Source of the DNA: Sandaracinaceae bacterium
Lineage (GTDB): Bacteria > Myxococcota_A > Polyangia > Polyangiales > Sandaracinaceae
DNA length: 64,000 nt
Assembly (NCBI GenBank): GCA_020633195.1
Contig: JACKEC010000021.1
Location: 186,001-250,000 of the forward strand
Direction of reading: 5' to 3'
Shown here piece after piece: positions 22,728 to 30,362 of this stretch (within the stretch, counting starts at the first letter, position 1; every line of letters begins with the position of its first letter). The notes beneath the pieces were generated by a model that was not told the DNA's origin, made no database searches, and was given only the letters and a program-made list of their open reading frames with translations. The position numbers were made by a program, and so were the translations under genes.

Positions 22728-24457
22728 GCACGCCCCGCACCGGGCCATGGCTGGCGGCCATCGTGATGGCGATCTCGGGCTGCGGGACGTTCGTCGACGG
22801 GCCGCCCGCGAACCAGTGCTCCTCCGACGCGGACTGTTCGGCGGCGCACTGCAACGTCGACCTCGGGATGTGCGTGACCGAGTCGCGCCGCGTCGTCACG
22901 ATCGGCCTCGAGGTGCGCCCGGCGACGGAGCCCTATGGCGGCACGGTCCAACCGATCGGCTTCCCGCCGATCGAGGTGGCGGGCCCGCTCGAGCAGGACC
23001 TGGTTCTCACTCCGGGCGTGCGGGTTCAGGGGATCGTCCGGACCGCAGACGGCACGCCAGTATCGGCGGAGCTCGGCTTCACCCAGCCCAGCCCGATCCC
23101 CGGAGCCCCGGGGAGCTCGATCAGCGCAGAGTCCAGCGGCACCAACCCGCCCAATCTCGAGGCGGGCAACGTCGCCGCGTTCCTGACCCAGCTCCTCCCG
23201 GGCCAGCACGAGCTGACGGTGACACCGACCGGCGACTGGTCGGCCTTGCTCCCGCCGCAGACGCTCACCTACGAGACACCCACGGACGGGGACGGCCTGA
23301 TCGAGCTGAGCTACCCGCCGGTGTGTGAGGACGGGGCCGAGACCGGCTGCCTCGCGGTGTTCGAGGGGGTGGTCGTGGATCGCGCCGGCGTCGGACAGGC
23401 CGGCGTGGTCGTGAAGCTCGTGGACCGCACCAGCGGTCGCACGATCTCCTCGCGCTACGTGACCGCGACCGATCCCGAGGCGGACCCCGGCTACTTCCGG
23501 CTCTACTACCCGATCGAGCTCTACTACGCGCCCGACGCGTGGTTCCTTCGGGTCGCGCCCGCCCCGCACCGGGTCGAAGAGGTGGGCCCGAGCCCGACCT
23601 ACACCCGCTCCGCCGAGGCCCTCTCCCGGGTGGACGGCATGATCCGGGTCCTGTCGCCCGACGTCGAGCCGCTGCGCCTGACCTACTCGGGCACCGTCGA
23701 GACGATGGACGGCCGCAAGCTCGAGGGCACCACGCTCCGGTTCACCGCGACCGACGTGGTCGACCCGGGGACGAACATCACCGGCTCGTACACCGCGAGC
23801 GTGCGGACCGACGCGGACGGACGCTTCAGCGTCGAGCTGCTCGGTCACCCGGACTCGCCGGCCACCTACGACATCGTGATCACCCCGAGCCAGAGCGAGA
23901 CCGAGCTCGGCGTCACGCGCGAGGAGCGCATCCTCGGGAGCAGCTCGAACGGTCAGCTCTTCGTGGCGCGGCCCCGCGCGCGGTACGGCGGCACCGTCCA
24001 GACGGTGTCGGGGCTGCGGATGATCGACGCGCGCGTCGAGGCACGCACCCGGGGGAGCGACCGCGACGGCGCCCTGGACGCGGCCGCGTTCCTCGCGCGG
24101 TCGAGCCAGACGACCACCGACCCGATGGGCCTGTTCGACCTCCGCCTCGACGTCGGCCTCTACGACGTCGTCATCGAGCCGCCCGCCAACACGAACTTCC
24201 CGTGGCTCATCGAGCGCGACGTCGCGATCGGTGGCTCCACGGCGCCCCTGACCAGCGTCTACGAGCTCGACCACCCGGTGCCCATCACGGGCGTCGCGAC
24301 GTGGGCCGTCGACGGCACCACGCAGCCCGTCGCCAACGGCGAGATCCGGGCCTACGCGGTGATCGAGTCGGACGCCGGCGTCCGCGCGGTGCTCGTCGGC
24401 CGGGCGACCACCGACGCCAGCGGCGCCTACACGCTCCTGCTCCCTCCCTCGATCTGA
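22724..24457 (+). CDS. Lipoprotein with repeated carboxypeptidase-regulatory-like domains
   Basis: 577 residues; lipobox AISGC after a short signal. Directly after it is a Cys-rich knot (CSSDADCSAAHC, then CV) common in Myxococcota surface lipoproteins. The rest is a string of beta-sandwich domains of the carboxypeptidase-regulatory or Cna-B type, recognisable by VxGVVVDRAGVGQAG, YSGTVETMDGRKLEG, YGGTVQTVSG and DASGAYTLLLP turns. The ATG overlaps the previous stop by 4 bases. Presumably a surface adhesin-like or scaffold protein made with the preceding lipoprotein under sigma54 control (inferred). Confidence 0.75.
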   Translation: MSTPRTGPWLAAIVMAISGCGTFVDGPPANQCSSDADCSAAHCNVDLGMCVTESRRVVTIGLEVRPATEPYGGTVQPIGFPPIEVAGPLEQDLVLTPGVRVQGIVRTADGTPVSAELGFTQPSPIPGAPGSSISAESSGTNPPNLEAGNVAAFLTQLLPGQHELTVTPTGDWSALLPPQTLTYETPTDGDGLIELSYPPVCEDGAETGCLAVFEGVVVDRAGVGQAGVVVKLVDRTSGRTISSRYVTATDPEADPGYFRLYYPIELYYAPDAWFLRVAPAPHRVEEVGPSPTYTRSAEALSRVDGMIRVLSPDVEPLRLTYSGTVETMDGRKLEGTTLRFTATDVVDPGTNITGSYTASVRTDADGRFSVELLGHPDSPATYDIVITPSQSETELGVTREERILGSSSNGQLFVARPRARYGGTVQTVSGLRMIDARVEARTRGSDRDGALDAAAFLARSSQTTTDPMGLFDLRLDVGLYDVVIEPPANTNFPWLIERDVAIGGSTAPLTSVYELDHPVPITGVATWAVDGTTQPVANGEIRAYAVIESDAGVRAVLVGRATTDASGAYTLLLPPSI

Positions 24458-24532
24458 GACGGAGGCGCCCGGGTTTTTCACCCCGGACCCTCACTCATTT
24501 CGGCCACTTAGCCGGTAGGGACGCAAGGGACT

Positions 24533-24559
24533 TGTAACTGAGGCCCGAATCTGGCGTAA
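24533..24559 (+). promoter_or_regulatory. Candidate ECF-sigma-type promoter of the MNIO peptide operon
   Basis: TGTAAC-N16-CGTAA, close in layout to ECF promoters such as TGAAAC-N16-CGTA. The start would fall near 24566, some 80 bases before the precursor ATG. Known bufferin-type operons in Caulobacter are under an ECF sigma factor (SigF, -35 GTAACC), which makes this match suggestive. No sigma or anti-sigma gene is in the window. A sigma70-type reading (TTGTAA-N19-TAAGAT) of the same bases is possible. Confidence 0.4.
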
Positions 24560-24583
24560 GATGCGCGACGACCTCAGGTGAAC

Positions 24584-24616
24584 GTCGCCGGCTCGAAACT
24601 CAACGGCGACTTTTTT
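24584..24616 (+). terminator. Leader hairpin with T6 run before the precursor gene
   Basis: GTCGCCG / CGGCGAC, 7-bp stem with a 13-base loop, followed directly by six T. It is either the terminator of the upstream lipoprotein mRNA or, if the promoter at 24533 is real, an attenuator in the precursor leader. The precursor RBS (GGGGAGAG) lies 20 bases further on. Confidence 0.55.
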
Positions 24617-24649
24617 CGAGTCCAGGTAGGGACTTGGGGAGAGATTTGA

Positions 24650-24925
24650 ATGAACACGAAGCTCAAGACCCAGCTTGTTGCGATCGCGGCTGCGACCCTC
24701 GGCCTCACGGCCTACGGCTGCGGCGGTGGTGACGCGGACAGCGGTGACACCGGCGGCGGCGACGAGACCGGCGGCGGCGAAGCGTCCTGCAGCGGCAGCG
24801 GCGAGGCCTCCTGCAGCGGCGCCACCGAAGGTGACGGCGCGAGCGAGGGTGGCGAAGGCGATGCGGCTGGCAGCGAGGCCTCCTGCGGCGCGGGCAGCTG
24901 CGGCGGCGAGTCCAGCGGCGAGTGA
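24650..24925 (+). CDS. Cys-repeat RiPP precursor, bufferin-like substrate of the adjacent MNIO
   Basis: 91 residues. Export signal MNTKLKTQLVAIAAATLGLT, possibly a lipoprotein signal with Cys24 (AYGC is a poor lipobox). Then a Gly/Asp/Ser/Glu-only region bearing four Cys: EASC at 44-47, 52-55 and 76-79, and AGSC at 81-84. There are no aromatic residues after residue 22. GGGGAGAG precedes the ATG. A terminator-like hairpin and then a DUF692/MNIO gene follow, the usual layout for precursors whose Cys are oxidised to thiooxazole-type metal ligands. The core does not match the DUF2282 (EKCYG) or EGKCGEGKCG cores I know, so this would be a new precursor class. Substrate status is inferred from context and composition; a plain Cys-rich lipoprotein remains possible. 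Confidence 0.7.
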   Translation: MNTKLKTQLVAIAAATLGLTAYGCGGGDADSGDTGGGDETGGGEASCSGSGEASCSGATEGDGASEGGEGDAAGSEASCGAGSCGGESSGE

Positions 24926-24961
24926 TCGCTGAACGGTCGCCCTCGGGCGATCGACTCGAAG

Positions 24962-25000
24962 ACGCGGGGGCTTCCGATGGTGGAGGCTCCCGCGTTCTTT
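24962..25000 (+). terminator. Attenuating terminator between precursor and MNIO genes
   Basis: A 14-bp fully paired stem (24962-24975 with 24982-24995, two G-T wobbles), loop GATGGT, then TCTTT. Strong enough to end most transcripts after the precursor, leaving some read-through into the enzyme genes; such an arrangement would give excess peptide over enzyme. Confidence 0.8.
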
Positions 25001-25020
25001 CATTAACCTCCGGGACAGCG

Positions 25021-25875
25021 ATGACCGCATCCGTCGAAGGCGTCGGGCTCGGGCTGCGACACGACCTCGCGAAGGAGCTCCTCGAGCGGCGACCCGAGGA
25101 GGTCCGCTGGGTCGAGATCCACCCCGAGAACTACGTGGCGCGCGGCGGCCGGTTCCAGCTCAACCTCGAGCAGGCGATGGAGCGGTGGCCCATCGTCACC
25201 CACGGCCTGACGTGCGGCGTGGGCACGACCCAGCCGTTCGACCCGGCCTACACGCGGCAGCTCCGCGAGCTGCTCGAGCGCGTGGGAGCGCCCTTCCACA
25301 GCGAGCACCTCTGCTTCGGCGGGATCGACGACACGTTCCTGCACGATCTCTTGCCGCTGCCCTTCAACCGGGAGTCGGTGAAGACCGCCGCGGCCCGGGC
25401 GCGCGAGCTCCGCGACGCCATCGAGCGACCCGTCGCGATCGAGAACATCAGCTACTACGCGGACCCGCTCGATCCGGGCGGCTGGACGGAGCCCGACTTC
25501 CTGCTCGAGGTCCTCGACGCCGCGGACGCGAAGCTCCTGCTCGACGTGAACAACATCTACGTCAACTCGATCAACCACGGCTTCGATCCCCGCCCCTACA
25601 TCGACAGGATCCCGCGCGACCGCGTGGTGCAGATCCACGTCGCCGGCCACTTCACCGGCGACGACGGCGTGATCATCGACACGCACGGCGAGGACATCTG
25701 CGAGGGCGTCTACGAGCTGCTCGCCTACACGATCGCGCGGCTGGGGCGGGTGCCCGTGCTGCTCGAGCGCGACCAGAACTTCCCGACGCTCGACCACCTG
25801 CTCGAGGAGGTCCGGAGGCTCGGCGCGATCTACGAGCGCGGGGTAGCCGCGTTCGAGGCGGAGCACGCCGCGTGA
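25021..25875 (+). CDS. bufB: DUF692 multinuclear non-haem iron oxidase (MNIO), peptide-modifying
   Basis: 284 residues, TIM-barrel DUF692 family. Enzymes of this family (MbnB, BufB, HvfB, TglH) use two or three irons to oxidise peptide Cys. Likely metal or active-site residues visible: HSEH (93-96), EN (141-142), DVNN (175-178), NH (185-186), HVAGH (206-210), DTHGE (220-224) and LLERDQNF (248-254); the whole set looks intact. I start at the ATG at 25021 because the upstream extension overlaps the terminator. The stop overlaps the next gene's GTG (GTGA). It probably modifies the Cys of the precursor encoded 95 bases upstream. Family call certain; bufB is assigned by analogy. Confidence 0.93.
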   Translation: MTASVEGVGLGLRHDLAKELLERRPEEVRWVEIHPENYVARGGRFQLNLEQAMERWPIVTHGLTCGVGTTQPFDPAYTRQLRELLERVGAPFHSEHLCFGGIDDTFLHDLLPLPFNRESVKTAAARARELRDAIERPVAIENISYYADPLDPGGWTEPDFLLEVLDAADAKLLLDVNNIYVNSINHGFDPRPYIDRIPRDRVVQIHVAGHFTGDDGVIIDTHGEDICEGVYELLAYTIARLGRVPVLLERDQNFPTLDHLLEEVRRLGAIYERGVAAFEAEHAA

Positions 25876-26627
25876 CGACCCCGCTCGCCGAGGTGCAGCG
25901 GGCCTTCACCCGCATCTGCTTCGACGCGAAGCCGTCGGACGCCGACCTCGCGGTGCTGCACGCGCCGCCCGATCGCTGGCTCCTCTACCGGCGGATGGTC
26001 CGCGCGCGGCTGTTCGCGATGATCCGCAGCGGGCTGCCCCGGACCCACGAGACGCTCGGCAAGGCGCGCTTCGACGCGTCGGTGAGCGCGTACCTCGAGG
26101 AGCGCGGGGTCCGCAGCCGCTACATCCGCGACGTGGTGGACGAGCTCGTCGCGCACGCGCTCCCGCGCTGGGAGGCCGACCCGGAGCTGCCCGCCCACCT
26201 GAGCGACCTCGCCCGCTACGAGGCGACCAAGTGGGCGGTCGGGAGCCTCGAGTGGTCGGTGCCGGACGCGGTGGCGGACGAGCTCGACTTCGAGGGGGTC
26301 CCCGTCCACAACCCGACCGTGCGCAGCACCACGCTGCGGCACCGCGTCGACCGCAAGGACGAGCGGCGCGACGAGCCGCTCGAGGAGCCGCACCGCGTCC
26401 TGCTCTATCGGCGGCCCGACGACGCGCCGATCTACGGCTACGTGATCGACCCGATGGGCGTCGAGCTCTACGAGGCGTGGAGCGTGCCCGACAGGAGCTT
26501 CGCCGACGGCGTGCGCGCCGTGCTCGCGGCCCGGGACCGGGAGCCCGACCCGACCTTCGTGGACCGCATGGCGGGTCTGCTCGCGGCGCTCGTGGAGCGC
26601 TCGATCATCCTCGGTTCGCGTCGGTGA
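25872..26627 (+). CDS. bufC: DUF2063-type partner of MNIO (BufC/HvfC-like)
   Basis: 251 residues, cytosolic. The N-terminal ~100 residues match the DUF2063 putative DNA-binding/partner domain: LAEVQRAFTRICFD, YRRMVRARLFAMIRSGLPRT, F..SVSAYLEE. A second domain carries VLLYRRPDDAPIYGYVID. In known systems this partner recruits the precursor leader and stabilises the MNIO. Its GTG overlaps the MNIO stop and its own stop overlaps the next GTG, so three genes are translationally coupled. More divergent than typical BufC; the assignment rests partly on position. Confidence 0.8.
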   Translation: MTTPLAEVQRAFTRICFDAKPSDADLAVLHAPPDRWLLYRRMVRARLFAMIRSGLPRTHETLGKARFDASVSAYLEERGVRSRYIRDVVDELVAHALPRWEADPELPAHLSDLARYEATKWAVGSLEWSVPDAVADELDFEGVPVHNPTVRSTTLRHRVDRKDERRDEPLEEPHRVLLYRRPDDAPIYGYVIDPMGVELYEAWSVPDRSFADGVRAVLAARDREPDPTFVDRMAGLLAALVERSIILGSRR

Positions 26628-28096
26628 AACGCGGAGCGCTGCTCGCGCTCCTCCTCCTCACTTCGTGCGGCGGCGCGACCGTCGCGCCCGAGCGAGGCCC
26701 CGTCGCGCGCGCGTGGACCTACGTGTTCCGCCTCGACGGAGCGCTCACCCGGCTCGAGGCGACCGTCTGCTTCGAGGGGGACGCGCCAGCCGAGCTCGGC
26801 CCGATCGATCGCAGCGGGCGGCGCTACCTCCGCAGCGCGGACGGGCCCCTCGGCCCCGACGAGGCCCCGCTGCCTCGCGAGGGCTCTGTCGTCCTCACCG
26901 AGCACCTGCCGCCGAACAGCTGCATCCGCTACGTGGTCGACCTCGACGCCGCGGCGCGGCAGCGAGGCGGGATCAGCGGCGCGTACCGCATCGGCGACGA
27001 CCTCATCGCGTCGACCTCGGTGTGGCTCTGGGCGCCGCGACGACGAGCCCCCGACGCCCGCGTGACGGCTCGGTTCGAGCTCCCCGAGGGCGTCGTCGTC
27101 TCCCCCCTCTGGGCTCGCAACGCCGACCGCTGGTTCCTCGACGAGCGCGCCTTCGAGTTCGAGGCGTACGCCGCGTTCGGGACCTTCGAGGTCCGCCACG
27201 TCGCGGTGCCGGGCGCGTGCCTCCACATCACCCTGCTCGGGCGCCCGGTCGCGATGGGCCCCGACGCCCTGACGCAGTGCCTGTCGGGGAGCGCCACCGC
27301 GGCGTCGATGATGCTCGGCCGCTTCCCGGTGCGAGAGGCGGGCATCCTCGCGGTGCCGACCCCGCTGTCGCAGAGCTCACCGTTCGGGATCGTGGGCCGC
27401 GGCACCATGCCCACCGTGGCGATCCTGGTGGGGGAGCAGGCGACCCCCGAGCACCTCGGCCGGGCGTGGGTGCCCGTCCACGAGTTCAGCCACCTCGCGA
27501 CGCCGTTCATCGCCCGCGACCACGCGTGGCTGTCGGAGGGGATCGCCACCTACTATCAAGAAGTCTTGCGTGCTCGAGCCGGTCTCCAGAGCGCCGAGGA
27601 CGCGTGGCGCAACCTCGACGACGGGTTCGAGCGCGGCCGGGCCGGGGGCACCGGGCGCTCGCTCGCCGACGAGAGCCGCGACATGCGCGAGACGGCGGCC
27701 TACCGGCGCGTGTACTGGGCGGGGGCCGCCATCGCGCTCGCCGCCGACGTCGAGATCCGGGTCCGGTCGGGGGGCGAGCGGAGCCTCGACGACGCGCTCG
27801 CGCACGTCAACGAATGTTGCGGATCTTGGGATCGCCCGATGACAGGCGAGGAGGCGCTCGAGCACCTCGGCACGATCGAGGGTGGCGCGTTCTCGCAGAT
27901 CGCCCGGCGCGCCCTCGGGGACTCGGGGTTCCCGCGGCTCGAGGCGACCTATCGGCGGCTGGGGCTCGAGCGCGACCCGTACGGACTCGACTTCGGCGAC
28001 GACGAGGAGGCGCGCGCGCTGCGCGAGCAGATCATGCGCGCGCCGGAGTCCCTCGCCGACGTCCCCGAATGCGGCCCCTGGAACGCTCGGGAGTAA
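26624..28096 (+). CDS. Lipoprotein gluzincin metallopeptidase (M61/M1-like) coupled to the MNIO operon
   Basis: 490 residues. The GTG at 26624 overlaps the previous stop (GTGA) and gives the lipoprotein signal MKRGALLALLLLTSC, lipid Cys15. An N-terminal beta domain (about 30-200) resembles the M61 glycyl-aminopeptidase N-domain. The zinc site is HEFSH (286-290) with the downstream glutamate in WLSEGIATYY (Glu305), as in M61/M1 peptidases, followed by a helical C-terminal part. It would act in the periplasm or on the surface. Because it is translationally fused to the RiPP enzyme genes, it may trim the exported peptide, but no known bufferin operon I can recall has such a gene; independent function is possible. 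Confidence 0.78.
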   Translation: MKRGALLALLLLTSCGGATVAPERGPVARAWTYVFRLDGALTRLEATVCFEGDAPAELGPIDRSGRRYLRSADGPLGPDEAPLPREGSVVLTEHLPPNSCIRYVVDLDAAARQRGGISGAYRIGDDLIASTSVWLWAPRRRAPDARVTARFELPEGVVVSPLWARNADRWFLDERAFEFEAYAAFGTFEVRHVAVPGACLHITLLGRPVAMGPDALTQCLSGSATAASMMLGRFPVREAGILAVPTPLSQSSPFGIVGRGTMPTVAILVGEQATPEHLGRAWVPVHEFSHLATPFIARDHAWLSEGIATYYQEVLRARAGLQSAEDAWRNLDDGFERGRAGGTGRSLADESRDMRETAAYRRVYWAGAAIALAADVEIRVRSGGERSLDDALAHVNECCGSWDRPMTGEEALEHLGTIEGGAFSQIARRALGDSGFPRLEATYRRLGLERDPYGLDFGDDEEARALREQIMRAPESLADVPECGPWNARE

Positions 28097-28195
28097 CGCG
28101 CTCACGAGCGGCGCCGTACATGGCACCATCCACCCGAGTTTGAATGACAACGTCCTTCGATCCGTCCCCGTGATCGACAGCCCAGAGGAGTGAAG

Positions 28196-28825
28196 ATGCG
28201 CATCGTCCCCATGTTCTCCATCGCCGCGGCCCTCGCGATGACCCTCGGTCTCGCCTCGAGCGCGGACGCGCAGACCCGCACCTGGCGGATCCGCAACGAT
28301 GGCGGCAGCCGGATCCAGTTCATCTCCGACGCCCCGCTCGAGACGATCACCGGCGTGAGCACCCACGTGACGGGTGAGATCACCGTCGACCCGAACAACG
28401 TGGCCGCGAGCCGCGGGACGGTGCGGGTCCAGGTCGCCTCGATCCGCACCGGGATCGATCTGCGCGACGAGCACCTCCGGAGCGCGAACTGGCTCGACGC
28501 GGCCAGCCAGCCCAACGCGACGTTCGAGATCACGAGCGTCGAGGGCGGGAGCCGCCTCCAGCCCAACCAGGTCACGAACGTACGGATCCACGGCCGCTTC
28601 AGCATCCACGGGGTGACGCACGACATCGTCGCCAACGCGCGCGTGCGGCTGATCCCGGTGACCGACGAGCTGCGCGCGAACCACGTGGACAGCGACGTCA
28701 TCCGCGCGCAGGCGAGCTTCCGGATCCGCCTCACCGACTACAACGTGTCGGTGCCGCTGCCGGTCCGCCTCAAGGTCGCCAACGAGATCCGCGTCAACGT
28801 GACGATCCGCGCGCAGGCGGAGTAG
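28196..28825 (+). CDS. YceI family periplasmic lipid-binding protein
   Basis: 209 residues. The ATG at 28196 has AGAGGAG five bases upstream, so I prefer it to the GTG two codons earlier. Signal peptide ends ASSADAQ. The mature part is the YceI lipocalin-like barrel: WRIRNDGGSRIQFISDAPLE, ITGEI-type strands, LRDEHLRSANWLDAASQPNATF (the family's h-L.s.dFfda...P.a.F signature) and GRFSIHGVTHDI. YceI proteins bind polyisoprenoids or amide lipids. It lies downstream of the peptidase with a 99-base gap, probably its own unit; convergent with the next gene. Confidence 0.9.
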   Translation: MRIVPMFSIAAALAMTLGLASSADAQTRTWRIRNDGGSRIQFISDAPLETITGVSTHVTGEITVDPNNVAASRGTVRVQVASIRTGIDLRDEHLRSANWLDAASQPNATFEITSVEGGSRLQPNQVTNVRIHGRFSIHGVTHDIVANARVRLIPVTDELRANHVDSDVIRAQASFRIRLTDYNVSVPLPVRLKVANEIRVNVTIRAQAE

Positions 28826-28831
28826 TCGACG

Positions 28832-29692
28832 CTACTGCGCGCCGCGCACGCGCAGCGTGGTCGTCGCCGTGGACGCCTGCTGGACCCACGGCACGACCTC
28901 GCCGAACGACGGCTCGCCCGCGACCTCGAGGGTCACGACGTCGAACACCAGGCCCTGGAGACACGCCGAGATCGTCTCCGGGGTCACGGTCGGGCAGCGA
29001 CGCTCCCCGCGCAGCGTGACCCGCGCGCCGGCGTCGCTGAGCCGCACGCGCACGTCGCTCGCCCCCGGATCGGCGAGCGAGGGCTCCTCGCCGCGCTCGA
29101 TGGCGCCGAGGGCCTCGACGATCTGGGCCTGCGTCGGGGCGCCCGAGGACGCGGCGCGAGGCCACTCGAACGCCAGCAGCGCCTCCTCTTCGCCGAGCAG
29201 GACGCGGGGCGCCCCGTAGCCCGCGAGCCCCGCCGCACGAAGGACGCGCTCGAAGTCGGCGAACGACACGTCCGCGCCGACGCGCAGGTCGCAGATCCCC
29301 GCGCCCTCGCCGGCGCCGGTGGCCGCGCGCTCGGCGCGCCGGGAGAGGCGGAGGAGGCTCGCCAGGCGCTCGTCGTCGTCGAGCTGGGCGGTCTCGTGGA
29401 GGCGCGGCCACGCCGGACGACCGGGCTCGGGAGTGGCTCGCGCGCGGCTCAGCGCGGCCGCGGGCCAGGTCGCCACCATCGCGTGGTTGTCGAGCTCGAC
29501 GCTCGTGGGGCGGATCGTGATGCGCGTCGCGGGAGGGCGGCGCTCGAGGTCGATCACCGCCTCCGGCCACGCGTCGCTCCGCGGCGCCGACGGCTCCGTC
29601 GCGGGCGGCGTGGGGAGGCGGGGCTCGGGGGGCGCCTCGTGCGTGCAGGTGCAGCCGCCCAGCAGGGCCGCGATCAGAAGCAGGCGCCCCAC
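28832..29692 (-). CDS. Lipoprotein of unknown function
   Basis: 286 residues, lipobox LLGGC with a second Cys at +2 (CTC), then a Pro-rich linker (EPRLPTPPATEPSAP). Two alpha/beta segments in the C-terminal half (DVSFADFERVLRAAGLAGYG and GEVVPWVQQASTATTTLRV) resemble the repeated unit of ExbD-like periplasmic domains, a weak likeness. The GTG start lies inside the end of the nuclease gene (19-base overlap), so translation is probably coupled to it. No firm family. Confidence 0.6.
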   Translation of the reverse strand: MGRLLLIAALLGGCTCTHEAPPEPRLPTPPATEPSAPRSDAWPEAVIDLERRPPATRITIRPTSVELDNHAMVATWPAAALSRARATPEPGRPAWPRLHETAQLDDDERLASLLRLSRRAERAATGAGEGAGICDLRVGADVSFADFERVLRAAGLAGYGAPRVLLGEEEALLAFEWPRAASSGAPTQAQIVEALGAIERGEEPSLADPGASDVRVRLSDAGARVTLRGERRCPTVTPETISACLQGLVFDVVTLEVAGEPSFGEVVPWVQQASTATTTLRVRGAQ

Positions 29693-30315
29693 AGACCTAC
29701 GTTCTCACTCATCGCCGTCGACTCGTCGGCCTCGAAGATGGAGCGGTACTGGCTGTTGGGCGCCACCGTCAGCACGCGGGCGAAGCCGCGACGCAGGAGC
29801 TGACGCTCGAAGAAGTCGTTGGCGCCGGCGCCGATGTGCACGTAGGCGAGGAGGCGGCCGAAGTCGTCGCGGCAGTCGCGGTCGAAGGTCAGCCACACCT
29901 GGTGGTCGAGGAGCTGCCGCGTGAACTGCGTCGCCTCGTCGCCGTAGCACTGCGTCGGCGTCGTGTCCGGGGGGTGGTTGATCTCGGGGGTGTCGATCCC
30001 GATGATGCGCACCTTCGAGTCGAGCGACCCGTCCGCGGCGGTGAAGTCGAAGGTGTCGCCGTCGGACACGTGGTAGACGCGGCCCCGCACCGGCTCGTGA
30101 CAGGGCGAGGTGCCCGCGCGGAGCCCCGAGCCGTCGATGCGCGCCACGCGGTCGTCGTCGAGCAGCAGGGGCCCGTCGAAGCCGTTGCCGAGGACCGGGT
30201 CGTAGCCGCCGCCGTCGGTGGGGCCGACGCCCGCGTCGGTGCCCGCGTCGGCGCCGGGGGCCGGACGAGGACACCCGACCGTGAGCACGGCGAGGAGAAG
30301 CAAAGCGCGGCGCAT
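29674..30315 (-). CDS. Thermonuclease-family (SNase) lipoprotein
   Basis: 213 residues: lipobox LTVGC, a DAGTDAG-type linker, then an SNase fold. Motifs of the staphylococcal nuclease active site are intact: HVSDGDTFDF (Ca-binding Asp), VRIIGIDTPE (Arg and catalytic Glu) and DDFGRLLAYV (second Arg). Expected to cut DNA and RNA with calcium at the cell surface or periplasm. Cys pairs (CHE, CYGD, DRDC, GACF) suggest disulfides. It is the canonical one of two SNase-type proteins that flank the MopE-repeat genes. Confidence 0.9.
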   Translation of the reverse strand: MRRALLLLAVLTVGCPRPAPGADAGTDAGVGPTDGGGYDPVLGNGFDGPLLLDDDRVARIDGSGLRAGTSPCHEPVRGRVYHVSDGDTFDFTAADGSLDSKVRIIGIDTPEINHPPDTTPTQCYGDEATQFTRQLLDHQVWLTFDRDCRDDFGRLLAYVHIGAGANDFFERQLLRRGFARVLTVAPNSQYRSIFEADESTAMSENVGLWGACF

Positions 30316-30362
30316 CTGAGGGCGAGCTTAGCGCAAGCGTCGCGGCAAATCCGCCGCGCGCC

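Noticed and set aside
24469..24486. CCGGG...CCCGG hairpin with internal T5 after the 24457 gene
   Set aside because: The T run lies in the loop, not after the stem, so it is not a normal terminator; the 24584-24616 hairpin is a better candidate.
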